A DNA stretch of 33,852 nt, taken from contig PFPL01000041.1 of the NCBI GenBank assembly GCA_002793035.1, forward strand, positions 1 to 33,852. Direction: 5' to 3'. The translations under genes were made by a program, and so were the position numbers. Shown here piece by piece: positions 7,099 through 14,968 of this stretch. The DNA is from Candidatus Magasanikbacteria bacterium CG_4_10_14_0_2_um_filter_33_14 (lineage in GTDB: Bacteria > Patescibacteriota > Patescibacteriia > Magasanikbacterales > UBA922). Each line of letters begins with the position of its first letter. The stretch's first letter is position 1. The notes under the pieces were generated by a model that saw only the letters and a program-made list of their open reading frames with translations, ran no database searches and was not told where the DNA came from.

Positions 7099-9840
7099 TT
7101 ACACACTTTTTCTTACTCTATTGATAGCAAGACCAGCACCAGCTACAGCAGCTAGAGCACCACTACCAAAGAGAATCTTGATCCAAGTTGGTAAATTTTG
7201 GTCTCCATTTTCTGGAGTAGAACTTACTGTTTCTTCTGGAGTGTTGTTATTTTCAGTATTTTCTTCAGTTGTGTTTTGTTCTTCACCAGAGTTTGGTTCA
7301 GTTGTATTATTCTCTGTATTTGTAGAACCATTGTTAGTATTGGTTTCAGTATTTGTAGTACCAGTACTTCCTGTTTCTTCTACTGGTGTTGTTGAAGTAG
7401 TGTTTTCTGGAGTTATACCAGTTTCAGTATTTGTATTTTCTGAAGTGTTACCATTATTTTCAGGAGTACTTGGAGTACTACTGCCTTTTACCACATGCAC
7501 TATTACCTCAGCACTGTTTTCTTCACCATAAGAATCTTTTACTTTTGTTGTAAGAGTGTAAATACCCACCTCAGTATAAGTATGAGTAGTAGTTGGTTCT
7601 GTATAATAAACTTCATCACTACCATCTCCAAAATTCCAGAAATAAAATACAATATTATTTTCAGCATCACTACTACCACTCGCATCAAATGTAATTTCTT
7701 TATTTACTTCGATAGTCACTTCTTGACCTGTAGTCAAACCAGCTTGAGGAGCTGTGTTTGATAATAGTGTTGAACCACCACCTGATGAAGTATTTGTAGG
7801 AGGATTTGTTGTATCATCAGGAGTTGTAGAAGAATCATTATCATCAATATTTAAAACAAAAGTATCAGCGTCAGAATTGACATAAGCAGTATTTTCTCCT
7901 TGAACAAGAAATAAACTTATAGATTCTAGTGATTCAATATCTGAGTCATCGTTAATTGTAATATCAAAAGAAGTAGTTGCACTATTGATAGGTATCTCAA
8001 CCACATACAATTTAGCAAATTCTGAATTAGAAATATCTGCTGAAATAGCATAGTCTACATCTTCAGTAGCTGTACTAGTCTCATTTACTTGAAAATAAGC
8101 AATAACAGTACTATTTCCAATTTCACCTTCAGGAGCGCCAGCACCGCTGTCTTTAGCAGGCTTTAAACTGTGTAAATTTACAGTATATGTCCCATCATCT
8201 TCATTAACCTCAACAGAAGACATGTCAAAACTTACTTCATTACCAATTATACTTACCACAAAAGTGTCTTCAAACACACCACCATTGCCATCATCAACTG
8301 TTACAATAACTTCTACGTTAGTTACGTTATCATTTGTAGATAAGATTACAAGATCTCCATTATCCATCATTGTAATAATATTAGCAGGGTCTGAACTGGT
8401 AGCCGTAAAAGTCAAACTATCACCATCTACATCTGTAAAGTAAGAAGCCAAAGTAGTAGATGAGATCATGCCACCATAACCCATAACTACTTTCATATCT
8501 GGGATACCTTCTCCAATAGAAGTAGGCGCACTATTAGTTGTTCCACCGGCTGATTCATCATCATTTAAGATAGTTAAAGTATGCACAGAATTATTTGAAT
8601 CTGCCTCAAAATTAGTCTCACTTGAAAATGCAGATGCTACAAAATCAACTGTTTCATCAGTCTCAACCGTTATATCACCATTTATAATAAAATCAAAATC
8701 CACATAATCAGTACCAGATGTCATTGTAACTATAAATCTATTTGTTACGTCAGTAGCTTGAGTATAATCATCAGTTGATGTAGCTGTACTTGTATCAAGA
8801 ATTTTCACCCAAATACTTCTATCTTCTGTTTGAACTTGATCAGCAACTAAACGGATGGTAGTAGTAGATGTTCCTTCATTTCCTTCTGTAACAGAACTTG
8901 TAGCGGTTTCAAATCCAAAATTGCTAATTGCAGTTACAGTATCATTATCTTGAATAATAGTAGTATGAGAGATATCTGCAAAGTCATAAATTTTCCCTTC
9001 ACTATCAGTAGCGTATGTCAATGTGATAATGACGGTTTCCTCTTCTTCTACGTCGGTATCATCTATTGGTTGAAACAAAAACCTTCTTTTTTCATTAGCA
9101 CCAACATTTTTGATTATACCAGTACCATTATCTAATTCTACGCTATTTTCTATATAAGTTATTTCACTACCTACAATCTGACTAGTGGTACTAACCACAT
9201 AATCAGTAATAGAAGCGTTACCACTAATTTCAAAATGAAAGTCCAAAGTATTACTGTCATTGTTTGTAAAAGAAGCTGTACCACCTCCAAAATTACCTGC
9301 GTTTTCGGTGAATATAGCGCTGCCAGAAGTAAATACAGGAGCAACAATATCATTATCATTAATAATAAAATTTATAGCACCACGAGAACTAAAACCTTCT
9401 ACAGGAGTTCTATTCTCATCATCATAACTAGCTGATTCAAATGTCAAACCAAAAGATTCTGGGTTTTCGTGTTGTATATCATCAATAATATTTATCGGGA
9501 AAGTTACAGATCCACTTGCCGGAACACTTATCACATTTGTGCCAGCATCACCAAAAGGAGAACCTTCACCAACATACAATTCATAATCACCGGTACCATC
9601 TGTACTTCGCACAGCATCACCTGACATTGTAAATGTTAGATTGATAGGAGTAGAAGATGTATTTTGAATTGTTACTAAAGAGATAGGATTAGTATCACCC
9701 TCAGTCAAAGTGGTAGTGTTTACAGATATACCAATTATTTCTGACGGCATAGCATGCACAAACGCTACACCAAAACTATTGAATAAAAGAGCTGAAACTA
9801 GAAAAAAATGACCTAATTTAGCGAAAAAACGTTTTTTCAT
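7099..9840 (-). CDS. Secreted Calx-beta/cadherin-like/PKD surface protein with C-terminal membrane anchor
   Basis: The 913-residue protein begins with a signal peptide (basic MKKRFFAK, hydrophobic core to about residue 30, cleavage near VHA). Repeated Calx-beta-like domains follow (about 35-140, 150-295, 300-425 and 540-670), recognised by TEGD/TVNED openings and NDND-type acidic ends. A cadherin-like segment (about 436-535: ASYFTDVDGDSLTFTATSSD) precedes the last Calx-beta repeat, and a PKD domain follows at about 700-785 (FDASGSSD...FWNFGDGS...TYTEVGIYTLTTKVKD). Then comes a Thr/Asn/Glu-rich stalk (about 785-875). A final transmembrane helix (about 886-906) has a basic RVRKSV tail. It is probably displayed on the cell surface for adhesion or cell contact, with Ca2+ stabilising the beta domains. 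The anchor starts NLPTWIK, not a standard LPXTG. Confidence 0.88.
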   Translation of the reverse strand: MKKRFFAKLGHFFLVSALLFNSFGVAFVHAMPSEIIGISVNTTTLTEGDTNPISLVTIQNTSSTPINLTFTMSGDAVRSTDGTGDYELYVGEGSPFGDAGTNVISVPASGSVTFPINIIDDIQHENPESFGLTFESASYDDENRTPVEGFSSRGAINFIINDNDIVAPVFTSGSAIFTENAGNFGGGTASFTNNDSNTLDFHFEISGNASITDYVVSTTSQIVGSEITYIENSVELDNGTGIIKNVGANEKRRFLFQPIDDTDVEEEETVIITLTYATDSEGKIYDFADISHTTIIQDNDTVTAISNFGFETATSSVTEGNEGTSTTTIRLVADQVQTEDRSIWVKILDTSTATSTDDYTQATDVTNRFIVTMTSGTDYVDFDFIINGDITVETDETVDFVASAFSSETNFEADSNNSVHTLTILNDDESAGGTTNSAPTSIGEGIPDMKVVMGYGGMISSTTLASYFTDVDGDSLTFTATSSDPANIITMMDNGDLVILSTNDNVTNVEVIVTVDDGNGGVFEDTFVVSIIGNEVSFDMSSVEVNEDDGTYTVNLHSLKPAKDSGAGAPEGEIGNSTVIAYFQVNETSTATEDVDYAISADISNSEFAKLYVVEIPINSATTSFDITINDDSDIESLESISLFLVQGENTAYVNSDADTFVLNIDDNDSSTTPDDTTNPPTNTSSGGGSTLLSNTAPQAGLTTGQEVTIEVNKEITFDASGSSDAENNIVFYFWNFGDGSDEVYYTEPTTTHTYTEVGIYTLTTKVKDSYGEENSAEVIVHVVKGSSTPSTPENNGNTSENTNTETGITPENTTSTTPVEETGSTGTTNTETNTNNGSTNTENNTTEPNSGEEQNTTEENTENNNTPEETVSSTPENGDQNLPTWIKILFGSGALAAVAGAGLAINRVRKSV

Positions 9841-9891
9841 AACTTATATATTATACTTATTTAATATGAATTAAAATGACTACACAATACA

Positions 9892-9917
9892 ATGGTTTAT
9901 TATTGATTAAAAACCAT
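9892..9917. repeat. Hairpin in the divergent intergenic region
   Basis: ATGGTTT / AAACCAT arms (7 bp) enclose a 12-base loop. It lies 52 bases upstream of the surface-protein start. A second small GGCT/AGCC hairpin follows near 9944-9957. The role is unknown; one could be an operator or a leftover terminator. Confidence 0.4.
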
Positions 9918-9997
9918 TTGAATTAATGTTTTTTGGCTAAAAAAAGCCTAAAATTATATGTGTAATAAAAGTGCTAATCTAGTAAAAATTCGCAACT

Positions 9998-10026
9998 TTG
10001 TCAACTCCCTCCGCATGTGTTAAAAT
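9998..10026 (+). promoter_or_regulatory. Promoter for the 10062-12241 operon
   Basis: TTGTCA (9998-10003), a 17-base spacer and TAAAAT (10021-10026) place a start near 10033, about 30 bases before the first gene. Both hexamers match consensus at 5 of 6 positions. Confidence 0.65.
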
Positions 10027-10061
10027 AACACAATATTAAGACCTTGTAAAGACCATATACT

Positions 10062-10619
10062 ATGGATAAAATATACTATCCAAACCAAAAAATACACAAC
10101 AAAATACTACTTTGGATCCAAAGAATATTTTCCCTAATTTTCCTATACGCCACTCTCACTCTGCCAACTGGTCTGAAACTAATGGATACACCTCTGGTCA
10201 CTACTATTCGAAAAGAATACCCAACTTGGTGGCATGTAGCGTGGGATATTGTTTTGACTATTTTTATTTTGGGAATTATTATTTTTGTTATCAAATTATT
10301 TTTGCTGTATACAAAAAAACATCACACTTCCCAAAAATATATTAACTGGTTAAAAAAGATGGATGGAAAATTTATTCAAAATTTTCTCAACTTTGATTTT
10401 TTTGTAATCAAATTTATTTTGGCGACGATACTATCTTTAGTCATCTGGCAAATATTAAAACAAGTTTTACAATACTTCCCTATTTTTCATCTACCACAAT
10501 ATTCTACACAACCCGTCGTCTTTGTCATGGTAATACTTGGTCTGATAATTTTTGTCGAGAGTTTTGAAAGTTGGAAAAATAAAATTAGAAAACATTTGCA
10601 TATTACGGAAAGATTTTGA
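10062..10619 (+). CDS. Hypothetical four-helix membrane protein
   Basis: The family is not recognised. This 185-residue protein has four likely membrane helices: about residues 17-40, 60-88, 113-138 and 150-172. They are separated by short basic loops (KKHHTSQK, KNKIRKHLH), and both ends are probably cytoplasmic. There is no signal peptide or catalytic motif. The stop lies 2 bases before the ATG of the SanA-like gene, so the two are surely cotranscribed and perhaps act together at the membrane. The predicted promoter is at 9998-10026. Confidence 0.7.
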   Translation: MDKIYYPNQKIHNKILLWIQRIFSLIFLYATLTLPTGLKLMDTPLVTTIRKEYPTWWHVAWDIVLTIFILGIIIFVIKLFLLYTKKHHTSQKYINWLKKMDGKFIQNFLNFDFFVIKFILATILSLVIWQILKQVLQYFPIFHLPQYSTQPVVFVMVILGLIIFVESFESWKNKIRKHLHITERF

Positions 10620-10621
10620 TT

Positions 10622-11266
10622 ATGAAAAAAGTTTTCAAAAGAATATTTTTAATTTTTTTATTTAGTTTAGCTATCACTTCTATTTGGATTATTGTTACCG
10701 ATAGCATCGTAACAAAAACTGCTAGTAAAAAAATTTATGACTCTCTGGAAAATATTCCCTACAACAAAGTCGGACTGTTGCTCGGCACAAGTAAATACTT
10801 ACGTGATGGCCGAGAAAATGCTTATTATAGATATAGAATAAATGCTGCCGAAGAATTACTAAATGCTCACAAAATAGATTTCATCTTAGTCAGTGGTGAC
10901 AATGGAACTATTCACTACGACGAACCAACTTCTATAAAAAATGATCTTATAGCCGACGGTGTCACCAGCTCAAGTATTTATCTCGACTATGCCGGATTTC
11001 GTACACTTGATTCTGTGGTACGTAGTAAAGAAATATTTGGACAAGAAAGTATCACAGTCATCTCACAAAAATTCCACAATGAACGCGCCATATATATCGC
11101 AAACAAAAAAAGTATAGAAGCCATTGGTTACAATGCCAAAGATGTCAGCACCTACTATAGTCTTGGCGTACAAATCAGAGAAAAATTGGCTCGAGTAAAA
11201 ATGATGTTAGACTTGGCTTTTCACAAACAGCCAAAATTTTTGGGAGAAAAAATAACTATTGAATAA
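10622..11266 (+). CDS. SanA/YdcF-family (DUF218) membrane-anchored protein
   Basis: The 214-residue protein has an N-terminal membrane helix (about residues 5-28), then the family core. The core includes VGLLLGTSKYLRDGRENAYYRYRINAA, LVSGDNG, DEPTSIKNDL and VISQKFHNERAIYIA. These match the SanA/ElyC/YdcF group. SanA affects envelope integrity and vancomycin exclusion in E. coli, and ElyC affects envelope lipid-carrier metabolism; the biochemical activity is not settled. I chose the ATG at 10622; the TTG at 10616 only extends by two residues and overlaps the previous stop. It lies between a membrane protein and a coiled-coil protein in one operon. Confidence 0.85.
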   Translation: MKKVFKRIFLIFLFSLAITSIWIIVTDSIVTKTASKKIYDSLENIPYNKVGLLLGTSKYLRDGRENAYYRYRINAAEELLNAHKIDFILVSGDNGTIHYDEPTSIKNDLIADGVTSSSIYLDYAGFRTLDSVVRSKEIFGQESITVISQKFHNERAIYIANKKSIEAIGYNAKDVSTYYSLGVQIREKLARVKMMLDLAFHKQPKFLGEKITIE

Positions 11267-11287
11267 AAAATTATTAAATAAAAAAAT

Positions 11288-12241
11288 ATGGATATAGATA
11301 AAAAAGGAGAACGTGAAAAACAAGAATGTTTGTATATGGCAGGTGAAATAAAAAAACGTCTTGAGGAGAGAGAGCCAGAAAGCCATGTGATAGAGAGAGC
11401 AAATACTTTTTTGGCTAGATTAAATGACGGCGACACATCAGCACTTGCAGACATCTCAGCTATAAGACCTGATTTAGAGTCCCTGATTGAAAAAGGTCCA
11501 GAAAAACGCTCCGATGTAGCTGCACAATATACTGACTGGGATCTAGAATTTGATATAGAAGAATATTATTATATTTTGTATGGGGTAGAATTTGAACGTA
11601 ACGAAGAATATTTCAGAAATCACCCTCCTACTTATCAAGAAACAGAAACTCCAAAAGAAAAAAGTCCTCGTGAAAAATTATCTACGCAAATAGGGGAACT
11701 CCGAAAACTAGAAGCTCAAATAGAAACACAAAAAATAGAAAATGCTTCAGTAGAAGAAAACTATAAAAAATTTAATGAACTAAACCAAACTGGACAAAAA
11801 CTAATGACAGATATAAGAGAAACTTTGGACCAAAAACCTAAGGGATTTTTTATAAAAAAAGACAATCGTTTGGAAACAATTGATAATCTGATTACCGAAT
11901 TTAAAAAAAATAATATTAATACAAATGAAACCATTGAAGTTCCTAAAATTGAAATAACAAAAATTGAATTGGATCCGAATATGAGCGATGAAGAATTAAC
12001 AAAAAAAATAGATGAAACAAACAAACTGTTAGAAAAAAAACAAAGAGAATTGTCTGGTATAAAAGCACAGGAAGAAACTAACAAAAAATTTATGCTAGAA
12101 AAGTTCAAAGAAGCAATTCTCCTCAGAACAAAACTCATAGAAAAAATATCACAAACAATTTCTGACAATAACATTGATAAATCACAAAAAATAAAAAAAA
12201 TAAAAAGCTTTTTACAACAACCCTTACAACCAAACTTCTAA
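11288..12241 (+). CDS. Hypothetical 317-residue coiled-coil protein
   Basis: No known family was recognised. Residues 1-110 are a mixed helical domain with conspicuous acidic/aromatic runs (DWDLEFDIEEYYYILYGVEF at about 77-96). From about 125 to the end the sequence is Lys/Glu-rich with long coiled-coil potential (KLEAQIETQKIENASVEENYKK; EELTKKIDETNKLLEKKQRE). There is no signal peptide or membrane helix, so it is probably cytosolic. It is the third gene of the plus-strand operon, 21 bases after the SanA-like gene, and is ended by the hairpin at 12280-12303. Confidence 0.7.
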   Translation: MDIDKKGEREKQECLYMAGEIKKRLEEREPESHVIERANTFLARLNDGDTSALADISAIRPDLESLIEKGPEKRSDVAAQYTDWDLEFDIEEYYYILYGVEFERNEEYFRNHPPTYQETETPKEKSPREKLSTQIGELRKLEAQIETQKIENASVEENYKKFNELNQTGQKLMTDIRETLDQKPKGFFIKKDNRLETIDNLITEFKKNNINTNETIEVPKIEITKIELDPNMSDEELTKKIDETNKLLEKKQRELSGIKAQEETNKKFMLEKFKEAILLRTKLIEKISQTISDNNIDKSQKIKKIKSFLQQPLQPNF

Positions 12242-12273
12242 CAAAAAAATTATCTATCAAAAGTATTTATCTA

Positions 12274-12308
12274 AAAAAACACAACTTGTACAGAGTTGTG
12301 TTTTTTTA
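12274..12308. terminator. Bidirectional terminator between convergent operons
   Basis: A stem ACACAACT / AGTTGTGT with a 7-base loop is flanked by A7 on the left and T7 on the right. It can terminate both the 10062-12241 operon and the pyr operon, which ends at 12324. Confidence 0.85.
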
Positions 12309-12323
12309 TATTTTAAAATATTT

Positions 12324-13271
12324 TTAAAATTTGACACCCAAAAGCCAAAGCAATATCGCCTTTTGCATATGCAGACGATTTTCGGCTTGGTCAAAAATTA
12401 TAGAATTCGGATGGTCCACTGCATCACGTGAGATTTCATAACCAATATGACATGGCATACAATGCATTATCTTCGCCTCTGGTGCATAAGTATCTATCAG
12501 CTTGGCATTTAGCTGATATGGCATGAATTGTTCTTTGCGTTTATCGAATTCTGCTTGCATTTCTGGTCGAACATGTCCCGCATCAAAAAATTCCATATTC
12601 ATCCAAGTATCTGTATGAACATAATCAGCATCACGCAAAGCTTCTGCCAAATCCAAAGTGCGAACTACATTGCCAGTTTCTTCTGCTTGTCGGTTCAATT
12701 CTTCGTCCACACTATCTGCGTCAACTTCTGGAGCGACGATGTAAATTTTTATGCCCAACTTGGCACACATGAGCATTAGCGTGTTTGACACATTGTTTTC
12801 AATTCCTAACCAAACAACTTTTTTAATATTTTCTATTCCGCCAGAGTGCTCGACCATTGTTAGTAAATCACTAAGCGCTTGTGCTGGATGATATTTTTCG
12901 GAACATGCATCTATCACCGAAATTTTATTTAGATTGGCAGCAGTTTCTACATCTGAAACTTTCAAAGCTCGGTACATTAGCACAGCTCCAAAACGCATGA
13001 CAGCTTGTATTTCATCTTTGAAATCTGTGAGAGAAAATTGTGAAGTACGTTTGTCAAGAAAAATCGCATGACCACCTAGCTCAGTCATTGCTGCTTCAAA
13101 AGACAATCTAGTACGCGTAGAACTTTTTTCAAAGAACATTATCAAAGTTTTGTTAGGAAGATAATTGGTAATTTCCCCACTATTTCTTTTTTGTTTTAGT
13201 TCTTTTGCAATTCGGAGCATTTCCAAAATATCTTCTTTACTTTGTTCTTTTAGAGATATAAGATGACGCAT
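12324..13271 (-). CDS. Ornithine-carbamoyltransferase-like enzyme in the pyr operon
   Basis: The 315-residue protein belongs to the aspartate/ornithine carbamoyltransferase family. The carbamoyl-phosphate site is intact: SSTRTR (50-55), YR (100-101), HPAQ (128-131), HCMP (270-273) and ENR with Arg299. HCxP and FDQAENRLH resemble ornithine carbamoyltransferase (ArgF) rather than PyrB. However, the amino-acid-binding loop, normally DxWxSMG in ArgF, reads DTWMNME (221-227) and is followed by an insertion of about ten residues. The asparagine expected before the HPxQ segment is replaced by Asp121. So the second substrate is uncertain. It is 17 bases downstream of pyrI and last in the pyrB-pyrI operon. 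No other arginine gene is visible here. Confidence 0.8.
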   Translation of the reverse strand: MRHLISLKEQSKEDILEMLRIAKELKQKRNSGEITNYLPNKTLIMFFEKSSTRTRLSFEAAMTELGGHAIFLDKRTSQFSLTDFKDEIQAVMRFGAVLMYRALKVSDVETAANLNKISVIDACSEKYHPAQALSDLLTMVEHSGGIENIKKVVWLGIENNVSNTLMLMCAKLGIKIYIVAPEVDADSVDEELNRQAEETGNVVRTLDLAEALRDADYVHTDTWMNMEFFDAGHVRPEMQAEFDKRKEQFMPYQLNAKLIDTYAPEAKIMHCMPCHIGYEISRDAVDHPNSIIFDQAENRLHMQKAILLWLLGVKF

Positions 13272-13288
13272 AGTTTTTTGTATTTTAA

Positions 13289-13756
13289 TTAATTATTTTT
13301 GTATTCCAAGATATCACTCTGCAAAAATATTTTTTCACAATAATGACACTGCAATTTCAACTGACCATTGTTTCCTATTGTCTTGAATTTGGTCTCGATA
13401 GCCTCATGATTGGTAATACACTTCGGGTTTGGACAAACTATAATATGCGTAATCAAAGAAGGTAATCTAGTATTGAATTTTTTTACTACTTGAAAATCTT
13501 TGATAATATTCACCGTTCCTTGTGGGGCGAACATCGCCACTCTGTCAGCTTCTTCTTCTGACAATTCCTTACCTGCTACCTTTATAATATCTTTGACACC
13601 CAGACTACCACTAGGTAAATTGAGTCCGATAGTAACGACTTGTTTGTGACTAGCCAAATCAAGTAGTCTCACAATCTTGAGAGCATGCCCAGCTGAGATA
13701 TGGTCTATGACCGTACCATCTTTGATAGCTGAGACTGATAAAGTTTTTTGTTCCAT
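13289..13756 (-). CDS. pyrI: Aspartate carbamoyltransferase regulatory subunit PyrI
   Basis: PyrI binds CTP/ATP and UTP and tunes the PyrB trimer in the classic 2:3 holoenzyme. The 155 residues include the N-terminal allosteric domain (KDGTVIDHISAGHALKIVRLL, about 12-32; IGLNLPSG; KDIIKV). The C-terminal zinc domain has all four ligands: C108 and C113 (CPNPKC), C137 and C140 (CHYC). Length and spacing match the E. coli protein. It sits between pyrB and the ornithine-carbamoyltransferase-like gene. It implies CTP feedback on pyrimidine synthesis in this organism. Confidence 0.96.
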   Translation of the reverse strand: MEQKTLSVSAIKDGTVIDHISAGHALKIVRLLDLASHKQVVTIGLNLPSGSLGVKDIIKVAGKELSEEEADRVAMFAPQGTVNIIKDFQVVKKFNTRLPSLITHIIVCPNPKCITNHEAIETKFKTIGNNGQLKLQCHYCEKIFLQSDILEYKNN

Positions 13757-13871
13757 ACAATTTAGTTTATTAGATTATTTGTTTATTGGATTATTCGTAT
13801 TTAAAATATAGGTTTAATCCGTAAATCCGTATTACATGCCTGCCGGTAGGCTGGTCTGTATATCAGCATTA
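13757..13871. repeat. Short direct repeats and a GCCTGCCGGTAGGC palindrome between pyrI and pyrB
   Basis: The spacer holds a near-tandem duplication (TTTATTAGATTATTTG then TTTATTGGATTATTCG, about 13768-13800) and a second short repeat (AATCCGT twice, about 13816-13831). A GC-rich palindrome with arms GCCTgC/GtAGGC lies around 13840-13853. In such an AT-rich genome the GC-rich palindrome stands out. It may fold in the pyrB-pyrI mRNA; function is unknown. Confidence 0.55.
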
Positions 13872-14789
13872 TTAAATTTTACCTAAAACGCTCGCAATAA
13901 GGGCTTGTCTTACAAACAAACCATTTTGTGCTTCTTCAAAATAATAAGCGTGAGATGTATCATCTATTTTTTCATCTAGTTCATTTACTCTAGGAAGTGG
14001 ATGCATGATTTTCAAATTGTTTCGAACGTCAGACAACATTTCTTTTTTCAATCTAAAAACATTTTTTATTCTTTCATATTCCATTTGATCAGGAAATCTC
14101 TCACCTTGAATTCTCGTGAGATAAAAAATATCTACTTCATTTATCACATCTTCCATTTTGTCATAGATATGAAATTCTACTCCCGCATTTTTCAATTCTT
14201 CACAAATATAATCTGGCATTTGGAGACTGTCTGGTGCTACAAAATGTAAACGCACATTGAAATGTGTGAGAGCTTGGGCTAGCGAATGTGTCGTGCGACC
14301 ATATTTCAGATCACCTACTAGAGCAATATCCAATCCATCAATTCGTCCTTGGCATTCACGAATAGTAAACAAATCAAGCAAAGTCTGTGTCGGATGTTGA
14401 TTGGCTCCGTCACCACCATTTAGTACCGGCTTATTGGTAGCTTCCGAAGCACGACGAGCTGCACCCTCCAACGGATGACGCATAGCAATGACATCTACAT
14501 ATTGTCCAATAATCCGCATACTGTCCCACATCGTCTCACCTTTTTTGGCAGAAGTCACAGCACCATCAGCAAAACCCACGACTTTACCACCTAGTTTGGA
14601 CATCGCTGTCTCAAAGGATAATCTCGTACGCGTGGAAGGTTCAAAAAAACAACTTCCCAAAACCATTCCTTCCAACAATCTTGGTTCTGGATTAATTTTT
14701 AGTCTGTCAGCTTTGCCCAAGACAGACAAAATTTCCTCCTTACTCAAATCTTTTATAGAAACTATACTTCTACCTGCTAAACTTGCCAT
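13872..14789 (-). CDS. pyrB: Aspartate carbamoyltransferase catalytic subunit PyrB
   Basis: PyrB condenses carbamoyl phosphate with aspartate, the first committed step of UMP synthesis. The 305-residue protein has PSTRTR (51-56) and the cross-subunit loop SAKKGE (80-85) with Lys83. It also has MRHP (103-106), GDGANQHPTQ (126-135), VGDLKYGRTTHS (158-169), the aspartate-loop motif TRIQGERF and MHPLPRVNE. All active-site signatures are intact. It is the first gene of the pyrB-pyrI-carbamoyltransferase operon. The start is only 15-25 bases past an intrinsic terminator, preceded by a short leader ORF and its own promoter, so expression is probably set by attenuation. Confidence 0.97.
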   Translation of the reverse strand: MASLAGRSIVSIKDLSKEEILSVLGKADRLKINPEPRLLEGMVLGSCFFEPSTRTRLSFETAMSKLGGKVVGFADGAVTSAKKGETMWDSMRIIGQYVDVIAMRHPLEGAARRASEATNKPVLNGGDGANQHPTQTLLDLFTIRECQGRIDGLDIALVGDLKYGRTTHSLAQALTHFNVRLHFVAPDSLQMPDYICEELKNAGVEFHIYDKMEDVINEVDIFYLTRIQGERFPDQMEYERIKNVFRLKKEMLSDVRNNLKIMHPLPRVNELDEKIDDTSHAYYFEEAQNGLFVRQALIASVLGKI

Positions 14790-14803
14790 AAAATATACGT
14801 TAA

Positions 14804-14829
14804 AAATAAAAAACCGTTACTTGATAGTA
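14804..14829 (-). terminator. Intrinsic terminator/attenuator directly before pyrB
   Basis: On the minus strand a perfect 8-bp stem CCGTTACT / AGTAACGG with a 4-base loop (14814-14833) is followed by TTTTTTATTTTT. It lies about 20 bases upstream of the pyrB ATG. The stop codon of the leader ORF (14817-14819) is inside the 3' arm, so a ribosome finishing the ORF would prevent the hairpin. It may also end read-through from purB. Confidence 0.85.
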
Positions 14830-14927
14830 ACGGCGGTGTTGATAATAAATTGGAAAAAAGAAAATTCAGTCTCTACTTGCAAGCAAGTATTTTTTGGTAA
14901 CAATATTTTTCTTTTTTTGTATTTCAT
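14817..14927 (-). CDS. Candidate pyrB leader peptide (36 residues)
   Basis: This short ORF begins about 8 bases after the predicted transcription start. It reads MKYKKRKILLPKNTCLQVET followed by EFSFFQFIINTAVTIK. It ends inside the attenuator hairpin. The mRNA first passes a perfect palindrome (TACTTGC TT GCAAGTA, about 14870-14885) that could pause RNA polymerase. It then passes a pyrimidine-rich tract (TTTTCTTTTTTCC) encoding the Phe-rich segment FSFF. The same order (leader peptide, pause hairpin, U-rich Phe codons, terminator, pyrB) is known from E. coli pyrL-pyrBI. Translation has not been shown and there is no Shine-Dalgarno, but neither is there one for other genes here. Confidence 0.6.
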   Translation of the reverse strand: MKYKKRKILLPKNTCLQVETEFSFFQFIINTAVTIK

Positions 14928-14941
14928 AATTTATTTTTATC

Positions 14942-14968
14942 ATTATAACATGAATCGAAAAATGTTAA
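14942..14968 (-). promoter_or_regulatory. Promoter for the pyr operon leader
   Basis: The minus strand carries an extended -10, TGT TATAAT (14942-14950). An upstream TTAACA (14963-14968) has a short 15-base spacer, so the extended -10 probably does most of the work. It overlaps the end of purB and predicts a start near 14935. Confidence 0.6.

Noticed and set aside
7061-7531. 156-residue plus-strand ORF opposite the surface-protein gene
   Set aside because: It mirrors the Thr/Asn/Glu-rich stalk on the other strand; low-complexity coding DNA often leaves a long antisense frame.
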